Source: a virus. Taken from it: 40,900 bases of DNA. Shown piece after piece: positions 32,075 to 39,654 of this stretch. Location: the IMG/VR virus record IMGVR_UViG_3300021363_000010, positions 1-40,900 of that record, one strand, 5' to 3'. The notes beneath the pieces were generated by a model. It was not told where the DNA came from. It worked only from the letters and a program-made list of their open reading frames with translations, and did not search any database. Each line of letters opens with the position of its first letter. Within the stretch, counting starts at the first letter, position 1. A program made the translations under genes and the position numbers.

Positions 32075-32098
32075 TCACTACGGAACGACCCGTAGTGA
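32075..32098 (+). other. Hairpin at the 5' end of the early transcript
   Basis: TCACTACGG and CCGTAGTGA (32075-32083/32090-32098) form a 9-bp perfect stem with a 6-base loop (AACGAC), starting at the predicted transcription start. It could stabilise the 5' end of the RNA or act as an operator in DNA. Confidence 0.7.
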
Positions 32099-32107
32099 TC
32101 ACAGATT

Positions 32108-32179
32108 GGTGACCGACCGCGCATCGCAAGCCCTCCGCTGCTTGCCCTAGCGCGTGCAGGCCGTACGCGGTCGGTCACC
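32108..32179 (+). ncRNA. Structured leader element in front of the early operon
   Basis: A 14-bp perfect stem (32108-32121 with 32166-32179) encloses 44 bases containing a 6-bp hairpin (32126-32131/32140-32145) and other pairing options. It lies 23 bases before the first start codon, near the ribosome-binding site AAAGAGG. It may be a regulatory leader or cis-acting RNA. No known riboswitch class is recognised. Confidence 0.5.
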
Positions 32180-32202
32180 CTCCACCGAAAGAGGTACACC
32201 CG

Positions 32203-32538
32203 TTGAGTATCGAGGATTGCGCGGCCACCGCGGCTGCGCTCGGATCCCGGATCAGCCACGACCGGTCGATGCTGACCCACGTCGCCGCGACCGTGCAGGC
32301 CAGTATCGAGGGTTTCGCTCCGGTGTCCGAGGACCTGGACGAGCTCGCGGGCCTCTACACCCAGATCGGAGACGACTCCAAAGCCGCTCAGGCGTCCGGT
32401 CTCTCGGACGACGCGGGGGAGATACAGGTCAAGGTGGAGGCTGCGCACAACCTGATTCTCAACGCCATCACCGACATTGACGTCTGTATGCGCGAGCTGG
32501 AGGATCTGATCGCGGGAATTCACGGGCTCGACTCCTGA
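32203..32538 (+). CDS. Helical early protein A
   Basis: The start TTG 32203 follows AAAGAGG at 8 bases. The 111-residue acidic protein is almost entirely helical (CAATAAALGSRISHDRSMLTHV ... DVCMRELEDLIAGIHGLDS) with no Trp. It resembles in composition small helical-bundle proteins such as secreted WXG-type proteins, but has no WXG motif, so this is only a description. It is the first gene of the early operon, and the next gene is another helical protein, so a partner pair is possible. Confidence 0.75.
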   Translation: MSIEDCAATAAALGSRISHDRSMLTHVAATVQASIEGFAPVSEDLDELAGLYTQIGDDSKAAQASGLSDDAGEIQVKVEAAHNLILNAITDIDVCMRELEDLIAGIHGLDS

Positions 32539-32541
32539 CCT

Positions 32542-33219
32542 GTGGCCATGACGTGGGAGGGCGACCCTGATTCGCCGGAAGAGAAAGCCAAACTCCGTGA
32601 TCGCCAGAATCGGTTACGAAACTGGCGAGTCACCAAAGCCACCCGCGACCAGGATCTTTCGTACCAGCTTGCTCAAAAGTGGTTCAGCCCTACTCAGGAG
32701 ACAACGGCAATGATTGAAAGTGTCAGCGACGCGGTAGCAGCCACGGCGAGCGTGGAACACACCGTGGCGGAACAGATAAGTGTCAGTGGTCTGACGAAAG
32801 AGTCCTACCAGTCCGGATACACGGCGTGTCTCCAGCTCGGTCAGATTCTCGCGGGCGTGATCAGTACCACCGCGAGCCAAGGTCAGGACGTCGAAAAAAC
32901 GTTGTCGATCCTGAATGATCTCGACGGTTACCTCAGTGAATCCGGCGCGATCGCTCAGGCTCGTGGCTGGGACTCGATGGCGCTCTCGATCGCCGAATCC
33001 CAGGTCAAGCTGGAGGAGGTCGCGAACCAGATGCGTCAGTCTCTGACGGATCTGACCGAACTCCGCCAGTCCGCGTCGATCACGCGCTCGGTCGTCGATC
33101 GGCTCTCCGAAGGGATGGCGGTCGGAGGCATGCTGTCCGAAAAACTCCAGGAACAGCTCAGCGCCAGCCGCCATGATCTCGACGGCCTGATGGCGCTGAT
33201 CGCGTCTACAGCGGGATGA
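32542..33219 (+). CDS. Helical early protein B with coiled-coil
   Basis: The 225-residue acidic protein starts at GTG 32542 or ATG 32548. A short N-terminal basic part (KLRDRQNRLRNWRVTKATRDQD) precedes a long helical region with repeated heptads (VEKTLSILNDLDGYLSESGAI, VKLEEVANQMRQSLTDLTELR). No enzymatic motif. It overlaps the membrane gene by ATGA. It is probably made with protein A and the membrane protein, perhaps as a complex. I recognise no family. Confidence 0.75.
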   Translation: MAMTWEGDPDSPEEKAKLRDRQNRLRNWRVTKATRDQDLSYQLAQKWFSPTQETTAMIESVSDAVAATASVEHTVAEQISVSGLTKESYQSGYTACLQLGQILAGVISTTASQGQDVEKTLSILNDLDGYLSESGAIAQARGWDSMALSIAESQVKLEEVANQMRQSLTDLTELRQSASITRSVVDRLSEGMAVGGMLSEKLQEQLSASRHDLDGLMALIASTAG

Positions 33220-33452
33220 CCATGGTCGGGTTGTTCCTGGAGCTCTGGTCGGGAACGGTCGCCGTGGTCGGAACCGGAGCAGCAATCAGAAACCGACGCC
33301 CCACTCGCTCCCAGAGCGACCCGAGCGAATGGGTTCGGGCAATGGACGGTTACCTTGATCAGAAGCTCACCGAACAGCACTACGCACGTGAAAGCCACGT
33401 GTGCGGCCCGGGGTGTCAGAGACTATCCCTGACCGATGATTGGAGACCGTGA
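33216..33452 (+). CDS. Small N-terminally anchored membrane protein
   Basis: The 78-residue product has an N-terminal hydrophobic segment (MVGLFLELWSGTVAVVGTGAAI), a charged middle and a CGPGCQRLS tail with two cysteines near the C-terminus. It is coupled to both neighbours by ATGA and GTGA overlaps. It may anchor the two helical proteins at the membrane (inference). Confidence 0.7.
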   Translation: MTMVGLFLELWSGTVAVVGTGAAIRNRRPTRSQSDPSEWVRAMDGYLDQKLTEQHYARESHVCGPGCQRLSLTDDWRP

Positions 33453-33805
33453 TGGCGAACCCGAAACGCACGGACCTGACTGATCGAGAGTTGCAGGTCT
33501 GTGCCCTGGTGGCCGAAGGGCTAACTAACAAACAGATTGCTGATCGGATATACCTCACCCACTGGACCGTGAAAACTCATGTCGCCCGGATACTCAAGAA
33601 AACCGGGGCGGTCAACCGCGCGGGGATCGCCGGTCTCAGAACTCCGTCCGCGCTACCGGATCGAAACCAGATCACGGGTACCATTCGTCAGGTGCGTCAG
33701 GACGTCTACCAGAAGATTTACAAGCCCGGGTCACCAGACTACTACCGCCGGCAGGGAGCGCTCGCGGTCCTTGATCATCTGACGAAGCGAATCACGCCGT
33801 GCTGA
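33452..33805 (+). CDS. LuxR-type HTH transcription regulator
   Basis: The 117-residue protein has a GerE/LuxR helix-turn-helix at residues 8-55 (LTDRELQVCALVAEG, then NKQIADRIYLTHWTVKTHVA) with the expected ARILKKTG. No sensory domain precedes it. The tail (VRQDVYQKIYKPGSPDYYRRQG) is basic. ATG 33452 has GGAG at 6 bases. It lies between the helical cluster and helicase, so it probably regulates phage early or middle transcription. Confidence 0.85.
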   Translation: MANPKRTDLTDRELQVCALVAEGLTNKQIADRIYLTHWTVKTHVARILKKTGAVNRAGIAGLRTPSALPDRNQITGTIRQVRQDVYQKIYKPGSPDYYRRQGALAVLDHLTKRITPC

Positions 33806-35439
33806 TTCTCTATCCGTACCAAGAGCAGGCTCTCACGGGCCTGGACGAAGCGCTGGCAGCCGGTATCAACCGGCCGGCCATCGTCCAGGCCACAGGGTTG
33901 GGCAAGGCTGTGGAGATGGCCACGTGGCTGGCCCGCCAGCACGCGATCAACCCCCGGGGGCGATCACTGGCGCTGGTGCACCGCGATGAGCTGGCGCAGC
34001 AGCTCCGGAGCAAGGTGCACAGCCAGGCACCCCACCTGCGACCGGGGATCGTGATGGGCGCACAGAACGACTACGACAGGCCGGTCGTGATCGCCAGCAC
34101 CCAGACGCTCGGCCGGCGAGACAAGAACGGGCGCAACCGCCGGCGTGAGTCGATCCACTCCGTGGCCCGGATCGTGTACGACGAGTGCCACCACGCGGCG
34201 GCGCCGACCGGCCGCGAAACGCTCGACCACTTCGGAGCGTTCGCCGGCGTGCCGACCGTGGGTTTCACCGCGACCATGAGCCGGGAGGACAGCCGTGGGC
34301 TCGGCGAGATATGGCAAACCATCGTTCAGCGCCCGGGCGGTGGGGTCTGGGATACCGAATGGGGAGTCAGGAACGGCTACCTCGCGGACCCGCGCGGGAT
34401 CCGGGTCCAAGTGCCGGCACTGGACCTGAGCGACGTGCACATCCGCGGAGGGGATCTGGAGCAGACCGAAACCGCGGACGCGATGCTCAACGCGGACACC
34501 GGAGCCGCCATCGTCAAAGCCGTCCGGGAATTCGCTCCAGGGAGGCGTGGCGTGGTTTTCGCCCCCGATGTACGTACCGCGTTGTCTTTCGCCGAGGACA
34601 TGAACAACGACGGCATCCCGACCGGTACCATTCTCGGTTCGACACCGCGAGAAGAACGAGCGCGGATCTACAAGGCGTTTCGGACCGGTGAGCTCCAGTG
34701 GCTGACCAACGCCATGGTGCTGACCGAAGGGTGGGACGCGCCGTGGTGCGATGCCCTGGTGATCGCGCGACCGACCAAGAGCTCTGGGTTGTACCAGCAG
34801 ATGCTCGGCAGGGGGCTACGACGATTCGCCGGTAAGCAGGACTGTCTGATCCTGGACGTCTGCGGGGCAACCGAGCTCCACGGCCTGGCGAGTCTTCAGG
34901 ACCTGACGATGGACCGGCTGGTGAAACCGCGTGACGGTCAGAGCCTGTTGGAGGCTCTTGATGAGTTCGACGCGATGGATACGGACTGGGTCGACAATGA
35001 GCCGTTGGCAGCTCCGCCCGTGCACAAGGTGGTCGGTACCGAGATCGACCTGTTCGGTAAGAGCCGCTCGGTCTGGCTCCAGACGCGTGCCGGAACCTGG
35101 TTCGTACCCGCCGCGGATCAGCTGTTCTTCCTGTGGCCCCAGCCGGACGGGCTTTTCACGCTGGGCCAGACACCGAAAGAACGAGCCGAACCGGCCACCG
35201 CTCTACAGACCGATCTGGATCTGGAGATCGGTATGGCGCTCGCGGAGCAGGCCGCGTTCGCCTATGATCCGAGCTCGGCCGGCAAGGACGCCCCGTGGCG
35301 GATCAGCGGTCCGATCCGGCCCGGACAGAAAGCCGACCTCGCCCGATACCACGTGCCCGTAAAGGCGAAATGGAACGCCGCTCAGGCTTATGACGCCATC
35401 TGCGTCGCCATGGCCACGACTCGATTGGATATCTCATGA
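33799..35439 (+). CDS. SF2 helicase, DEAD/DEAH-like
   Basis: The 546-residue protein contains motif I ATGLGKAVE, where the usual GKT is GKA, motif II YDECHHAAA, motif III GFTATMS, motif V MVLTEGWDAPWCDALVIARP and motif VI QMLGRGLRRF. The order matches restriction/UvrB-like SF2 helicases used in phage replication or recombination. It is followed at once by a RecB-like nuclease (overlap 35436-35439), so they may work together on DNA ends or forks. GTG 33799 overlaps the regulator gene by 7 bases. The Thr-to-Ala change in motif I may lower ATPase activity. Confidence 0.9.
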   Translation: MLILYPYQEQALTGLDEALAAGINRPAIVQATGLGKAVEMATWLARQHAINPRGRSLALVHRDELAQQLRSKVHSQAPHLRPGIVMGAQNDYDRPVVIASTQTLGRRDKNGRNRRRESIHSVARIVYDECHHAAAPTGRETLDHFGAFAGVPTVGFTATMSREDSRGLGEIWQTIVQRPGGGVWDTEWGVRNGYLADPRGIRVQVPALDLSDVHIRGGDLEQTETADAMLNADTGAAIVKAVREFAPGRRGVVFAPDVRTALSFAEDMNNDGIPTGTILGSTPREERARIYKAFRTGELQWLTNAMVLTEGWDAPWCDALVIARPTKSSGLYQQMLGRGLRRFAGKQDCLILDVCGATELHGLASLQDLTMDRLVKPRDGQSLLEALDEFDAMDTDWVDNEPLAAPPVHKVVGTEIDLFGKSRSVWLQTRAGTWFVPAADQLFFLWPQPDGLFTLGQTPKERAEPATALQTDLDLEIGMALAEQAAFAYDPSSAGKDAPWRISGPIRPGQKADLARYHVPVKAKWNAAQAYDAICVAMATTRLDIS

Positions 35440-37265
35440 CGTCACCTGACCCGTTCGGTCCGCCGGCAGCACCTCGATTGCCCGACCGCGGGGACCCTTT
35501 CGGCCTGCCCAGTGACTCGGGCAGGGCCACCCGTACCGGTGACGCCGAGGACCGGGCAGAGGTACCACGTGACCAGTGGGGTCGGTACCTGATGCCTCAA
35601 CAGGATGGGACCAAGCCGGCGCCGAACAAAGGCATGACCAGGGTGTCCACCACGAAATCCGCGCTGAGCAACACGTTCGGCATCCAGAAGTGGAACGGTC
35701 GGCGGATCGTTCAAGGCTTGGCGATCAACCCGGACGCCGTAGCCGCGGCCATGCGAGCCGCCGCCATGCCCGAAGGACCGGAACGTGAGAAAGCGTTCGG
35801 CCGAATCGCTGACGGCGCTTTCCAGACCGGCGGCGGGAAAGAGCGCGCGGGGCTGGGTACGGAGTTTCACGAGATCACGGAGGATCTCAACCGCGGCACG
35901 CTGATCCGGGAAAACGTGGACGAGAAGTGGACGCCCGACCTGGGCGCCTACGATCAGCTGCTGATCGACAACGACCTGACACCGCTGGCGGAGTACCTCG
36001 AACGCCAGGTGCTGTGCCCGTACAACCAGGCAGGCACGTTCGACAACATCATGCGGTACTGGAACCCAGACACCGAAGAGTACGAGCTGGTGATCGTCGA
36101 CCTGAAAACCGGTCGTAAGCTCGATCTTGGGTGGCTTGAGATCCTCATCCAGCTCTGGTCCTACGCCAACGCCTACGCGATGTGGACGACCACCAAGGTA
36201 ATTCGTGATCCGAAAGACGAAACAAAGATCACGGAAATTGAGGGTTTTTACGAGCCGATGCCGCGAGAGTTGCGGACCGACAAGGCGTTCGTCATCCACA
36301 CCCCGTTGGATGGCACGGCGTCGCTGATCGAACTGGACCTGAGCGGTGTTGAACGTTATGTCCGGGCCGCTGTGGAGGCCAAGCGGGCCAACGCTGAGGC
36401 ACCCAAGAAGGTGCGCACGGTGGCGACGATCCGGCCCGATGCGTTCACGCCTCCGGCTGGTCCCGTTAATGTGACGCAGAACCTCAACCCGACCGCGGCT
36501 GGTGTCGTTCAGACGACCGCGACCACCACACCCCAGATGCTGGCTGACGAAGCCAAAGCCAACGAGCGCCGGATCGCTGCCGTTGAAGCACTGTCGAGAC
36601 CTGGTCAGGTCGGAGTACCGGCTACCGCTGAGCCGGAGAAGGATCCGACCACCGGCCGCAGGAAACGGACTTGCGGTCACTGCCGGAAGCCGGGGCACAC
36701 ACAGAAGACGTGCCCGGAGAATCCGGCCAGCACGAAGTATGTACCACCGATTATCGCTGGTGCACCAATGCCTCAGCCGATCCCCGCCGGCGAACCGGCG
36801 CCCGAGAACAACTGTGACCACCTGCGCGACGGCGACTGGCACCCCTACGTCGAGGGGCAGTGCTCGCCGGACGGACCAGCCGACTCGGCTGACGACGCGG
36901 CCCCGCCACCTGCTCGTGTCGTGCTGACTGATCCCGGCGGGCAGCCCTACTGCACGCAGAACCACGCCTGCCAATGGACGAGCCAGCACCCGAACGCCCT
37001 CGGGCAGTGGGTGTGCTCGGTCAGTGGTAAGCCGGGCCGCCAGGCTTGGGAAAACCAGACCACCGCGGTCACCCCCGTGCCACCGCTCTACGGCGCACCG
37101 CCGGTCGAGCAGCCGCAGACACCCATGATGACGCCGGCTCAGCAGGTCGAGAAGGCAACCACCGTGGATCAGCTGCTGAAAATCCGGGACTACAACATCG
37201 AAGCCGGTACCTGGTCAACCGAGCTGGAAGAGTTGGGACGGCTTCGGTATCAGAAGCTGATCTAG
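35436..37265 (+). CDS. Cas4/RecB-type PD-(D/E)XK exonuclease with CCHC zinc knuckle
   Basis: The 609-residue protein has a nuclease core at residues 140-250: GTEFHEITEDL (H145), FDNIMRY (D203), VIVDLKTGRKLD (D222 and K224) and IQLWSYANAY (Q239, Y243). These are the RecB/Cas4 motifs. Residues 413-426 form a retroviral-type CCHC zinc knuckle (C-x2-C-x4-H-x4-C), with further Cys/His segments downstream (NNCDHLRDGDWHPYVEGQC, YCTQNHACQWTSQHPN). A disordered Pro-rich tail follows. It is paired with the helicase and probably processes DNA ends for recombination. Such knuckles normally bind single-stranded nucleic acid, so the added domain may hold the substrate. Confidence 0.85.
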   Translation: MTSPDPFGPPAAPRLPDRGDPFGLPSDSGRATRTGDAEDRAEVPRDQWGRYLMPQQDGTKPAPNKGMTRVSTTKSALSNTFGIQKWNGRRIVQGLAINPDAVAAAMRAAAMPEGPEREKAFGRIADGAFQTGGGKERAGLGTEFHEITEDLNRGTLIRENVDEKWTPDLGAYDQLLIDNDLTPLAEYLERQVLCPYNQAGTFDNIMRYWNPDTEEYELVIVDLKTGRKLDLGWLEILIQLWSYANAYAMWTTTKVIRDPKDETKITEIEGFYEPMPRELRTDKAFVIHTPLDGTASLIELDLSGVERYVRAAVEAKRANAEAPKKVRTVATIRPDAFTPPAGPVNVTQNLNPTAAGVVQTTATTTPQMLADEAKANERRIAAVEALSRPGQVGVPATAEPEKDPTTGRRKRTCGHCRKPGHTQKTCPENPASTKYVPPIIAGAPMPQPIPAGEPAPENNCDHLRDGDWHPYVEGQCSPDGPADSADDAAPPPARVVLTDPGGQPYCTQNHACQWTSQHPNALGQWVCSVSGKPGRQAWENQTTAVTPVPPLYGAPPVEQPQTPMMTPAQQVEKATTVDQLLKIRDYNIEAGTWSTELEELGRLRYQKLI

Positions 37266-37369
37266 TGAAGCTGCTCAGGCCGTACGAACGCCTACTGTTG
37301 GTCGCGATCTTCGGGATCTACACAGTCATTTCAGCGTTCGGCGTCCTGCTGCTCGTCCTCTACCTCTGA
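37265..37369 (+). CDS. Small membrane peptide, 34 residues
   Basis: The GTG at 37265 overlaps the nuclease stop (TAGTG). The product MKLLRPYERLLLVAIFGIYT continues with a long hydrophobic segment, giving one membrane span with a basic N-terminus. It looks real by coupling and composition. Function unknown. Confidence 0.55.
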   Translation: MKLLRPYERLLLVAIFGIYTVISAFGVLLLVLYL

Positions 37370-37394
37370 AACTGTCGGACCCCTTCTGTAGGGT
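37366..37394 (+). promoter_or_regulatory. Possible promoter for the Pro/Gln-rich gene
   Basis: CTGAAA (37366-37371), 17-base spacer, TAGGGT (37389-37394). A 7-bp inverted repeat (37376-37382/37391-37397) covers the -10. The -35 is weak. Confidence 0.4.
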
Positions 37395-37426
37395 CTGACT
37401 CACGACAACGACACCCACCGAAAGGC

Positions 37427-38293
37427 ATGACCGTGACCCAGAACCCGTACCAGCAGCAGGCTCCTCAGCCCGGCTACCAGCCGGTTCAGCAGCCCGGCTA
37501 CGCCTACCCATCTGCTCAGCCCGGCGGGTACCCGCCCCCCGGCTACCCGCAGGTCCAGCCCGAGCAGCAGCCACCGTCCGCGAACCCCTTCACGCAGCCG
37601 GGCCAGGCAGGCGCCCCGGCGAGCGGTGATGAGCCGTTCGGCAACCCCGGCACCCCGGGCAGCGGTGGTGACTCCCCGGCGATCCACCAGCTGGCCGGTC
37701 GGTTGCTGCTGATCCGTCCGCTCAGCTATGACCCGCTCGCGGCGGGTTACCAGGGCGGTGAGCCCGGCCCGCTCGTGCGGGCCGACGTCATCGTGTGCGA
37801 CGGCGAGCCGATCAGCGGCAACTTGAACGCCAACACCGGTCAGCTGACGCCGTTCGCGGCCGGGCCGAAGGTGGCGCCGTTCCACTGCGGGGCGATGTAT
37901 ATCCGCGGAGCGGTGATGCCCGGCCAGCTGGAGGGTTACGTCGCCGGCCGCGGTCAGTGCCTCGGCAGGGTCGTCAAGGGCCAGCCTGGCTCGGTTGGCA
38001 AGCCGCCGTGGATGCTGGCCGATCCATCAGAGCAGGACAAGGTGCTCGGCCGTCAGATCCACGCTCAGTGGGACCAGATCAAGGCCGCCAGTGCTCCGGC
38101 TCGGCCCGACCAGTTCGGCGCGCCACAAGGCCAGCAGCAGCAGGCGCCGACGGCTCAGCCTGCCTACGGCCCGACACCTGGATACCAGCCTCAGTACCCG
38201 CAGGTACCTACGGGCTACCCGGGCGCTCAGGCCCAGAACCCGTACGGTGCGCCGACGGCTCAGCCTGCCTACCCGCCGTACCCGACGCACTGA
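37427..38293 (+). CDS. Pro/Gln/Tyr-rich protein with a central folded domain
   Basis: The 288-residue protein has disordered Pro/Gln/Tyr-rich tails at both ends (QNPYQQQAPQPGYQPVQQPG, QPAYGPTPGYQPQYPQVPTG). Between them is a folded domain (about residues 85-215) with beta strands (IHQLAGRLLLIRPLSYDPLA, RADVIVCDGEPISGN, VAPFHCGAMYIRG). Such a body with sticky tails resembles single-strand DNA-binding or phase-separating proteins, but no OB-fold motif is certain. GTG 37433 has AAAGG at 7 bases and is an alternative to ATG 37427. It follows the helicase/nuclease pair. Confidence 0.75.
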   Translation: MTVTQNPYQQQAPQPGYQPVQQPGYAYPSAQPGGYPPPGYPQVQPEQQPPSANPFTQPGQAGAPASGDEPFGNPGTPGSGGDSPAIHQLAGRLLLIRPLSYDPLAAGYQGGEPGPLVRADVIVCDGEPISGNLNANTGQLTPFAAGPKVAPFHCGAMYIRGAVMPGQLEGYVAGRGQCLGRVVKGQPGSVGKPPWMLADPSEQDKVLGRQIHAQWDQIKAASAPARPDQFGAPQGQQQQAPTAQPAYGPTPGYQPQYPQVPTGYPGAQAQNPYGAPTAQPAYPPYPTH

Positions 38294-38487
38294 TGAGCAA
38301 CGCTGAGAACGTGCTCGCTCAGCTGGCTGTCGAGAGGGAGTCGCTCATGGAGAGAATCCAGGTGATCGACGATCAGGCAGCCGAGATGCTGCACGACGTC
38401 ATCAGCGATATCGACTCCGATGAGGCAGTGCTTATCGATCGACGGAGCCGTGTCCGTAGTACGTGGGGGCACGTGATCCCGAAGTAA
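38293..38487 (+). CDS. Small helical protein
   Basis: The ATG at 38293 overlaps the previous stop by one base (TGATG). The 64-residue acidic protein is a single long helix pair (AQLAVERESLMERIQVIDDQAAEML) with a basic C-terminus. No family. Coupling suggests a partner of the Pro/Gln-rich protein. Confidence 0.65.
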   Translation: MSNAENVLAQLAVERESLMERIQVIDDQAAEMLHDVISDIDSDEAVLIDRRSRVRSTWGHVIPK

Positions 38488-38531
38488 CCGGATCCTGGTA
38501 TGACACCCACCTCTAGGAGACAAAGGAACCG

Positions 38532-38609
38532 GTGTCAGGCTCCGGCTCGAATACGAGTCGACTGCCCGCGCACGTCGGGCCCGGGGCACGTGTCTCTGTC
38601 TCTACTTGA
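38532..38609 (+). CDS. Candidate 25-residue peptide before a promoter
   Basis: GTG 38532 follows AGGAGA and AAAGGA. The 25 codons (MSGSGSNTSRLPAHVGPGAR...) end in TGA 38607-38609. That stop lies inside the -35 of the next promoter, the same arrangement as at 12545 and 14493. That match, not homology, supports it. Confidence 0.35.
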   Translation: MSGSGSNTSRLPAHVGPGARVSVST

Positions 38610-38640
38610 CTTAACCTGCGCACAGGTGGAGACTGATCGC
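38606..38640 (+). promoter_or_regulatory. Promoter for leaderless transcript (P38.6)
   Basis: TTGACT (38606-38611), 17-base spacer, GAGACT (38629-38634), 6 bases, ATG 38641. This is the plus-strand member of the family at 12513, 14461 and 32019. Confidence 0.7.
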
Positions 38641-38883
38641 ATGACAACGACGATCTCGCAGAACAGCTCAGAACGGTGGCGTACGACGGGAACACCGGTC
38701 ACACTCACTCCGGGTACCGTGTTCGATACCCCCTTTGAAGACGGTTGCACGGTCACCACGTCTCCAGGGTTGGACTCGTTCGCCCCGAAGAACTTCCTAG
38801 CGACCGACTCCGATGACGTTGAGTGCGAATTCAGCACCGTCATGGTGGTCGGTCACCCAGATTACATAGCGACCATCTCGTGA
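38641..38883 (+). CDS. Small protein expressed from a leaderless promoter
   Basis: The 80-residue product starts at ATG 38641, set by the promoter. An upstream frame to 38500 exists but starts before the promoter. It begins MTTTISQNSSERWRTTGTPV and is mainly beta with acidic loops (TPGTVFDTPFEDGCTVTT, DSDDVECEFSTVMVVGHPD). No family. First of a run of coupled small genes. Confidence 0.7.
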   Translation: MTTTISQNSSERWRTTGTPVTLTPGTVFDTPFEDGCTVTTSPGLDSFAPKNFLATDSDDVECEFSTVMVVGHPDYIATIS

Positions 38884-39083
38884 CGCTGACCAGGGCCAAC
38901 ATCGACGCGTTGAACGCGCTGGCGACCGACCATGAAACCACCGCGCTGCTCCGTCGTGGCCTGCCCGCATGGCGGTTCGAGCAGATCGTTCAGGCGGAGT
39001 ACACGGCCTACCTCTGCACCTTGTGCGATCACGACTGTCAGTGCCTCGCGCTCAGTTTCGATGAATGGAGAGCCACGCTATGA
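38880..39083 (+). CDS. Small Cys-rich protein
   Basis: The GTG at 38880 overlaps the previous stop as GTGA. The 67-residue protein is helical (LTRANIDALNALATDHETTAL) with a Cys/His cluster (YLCTLCDHDCQCLAL) that could bind a metal. It ends ATGA-coupled to the next gene. Function unknown. Confidence 0.7.
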   Translation: MTLTRANIDALNALATDHETTALLRRGLPAWRFEQIVQAEYTAYLCTLCDHDCQCLALSFDEWRATL

Positions 39084-39445
39084 CTGTTCTTTCAGCAACT
39101 CTGCTGCTCATTCTATTGAGCTGGATGATCGCTCCGAGCGTTCAGAACTACCGCACACGTACCCGGCGCGGTTCCGGTCCTCGTCACCGGGAGCCGGGTA
39201 TGGCCACGCCGTGGAGGCGCCGGCGCACCCCCGTCGTTCCGTCCCTCGTTCGACGGCCGTCGCCGGCGCTTCTGGAGATGCGCGAGTGGACGAGAGCTCG
39301 GAGCCAACCGGCCGTGATCTCCACAACGGAATGGCTCAAGATGGTCAATCTGGGCCGCCGCGTACCTCCCGCGATTCGGCCAGTTGCTCAGTTACGAGCC
39401 GTTGACCTGAGAGGACTTCAGCGAGTCGCGGGTGGTCGGCTGTGA
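39080..39445 (+). CDS. Membrane-anchored basic protein
   Basis: The 121-residue product starts at ATG 39080 (MTVLSATLLLILLSWMIAPS), one N-terminal hydrophobic span, and continues as a very basic chain (YRTRTRRGSGPRHREPG, WRRRRTPVVPSLVRR). An anchored protein with a nucleic-acid or lipid-contacting cytoplasmic side is possible. No family. Confidence 0.68.
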   Translation: MTVLSATLLLILLSWMIAPSVQNYRTRTRRGSGPRHREPGMATPWRRRRTPVVPSLVRRPSPALLEMREWTRARSQPAVISTTEWLKMVNLGRRVPPAIRPVAQLRAVDLRGLQRVAGGRL

Positions 39446-39654
39446 GACACCGTCGGTTCAAAGCTCGATTCCTACTGCGTCCGTCCATCATCCGGCTCCA
39501 CGTGCTCGCCGTGCTCGCCGGTTTCAACGAGAACTACGGCCGGGAGGATCAGATCATGCGCCGGATCGGCGCTCACTGGGCCGTGGCTCTCGATCAGGAA
39601 TACCACCGTAGAAAACGGACGACCACCCCGCTGGAGGTGACGTCCAATGACTGA
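39442..39654 (+). CDS. Small basic protein
   Basis: The GTG at 39442 overlaps the previous stop as GTGA. The 70-residue product is basic (MRHRRFKARFLLRPSIIRLH) with a helical middle (VLAVLAGFNENYGREDQIMRR). The end overlaps the next start by 8 bases. No family. Confidence 0.65.
   Translation: MRHRRFKARFLLRPSIIRLHVLAVLAGFNENYGREDQIMRRIGAHWAVALDQEYHRRKRTTTPLEVTSND

Noticed and set aside
32023-32523. 166-codon minus-strand frame over the early leader
   Set aside because: It runs across the structured leader and antisense to the first early gene. There is no start signal.
35442-36989. 515-codon minus-strand frame opposite the nuclease gene
   Set aside because: Antisense to a protein with a complete PD-(D/E)XK motif set. 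Composition is typical of an antisense shadow.
38540-38600. tRNA-like stretch with TCGAAT
   Set aside because: No acceptor or anticodon stem pairs. The region instead codes for a short frame and a promoter.
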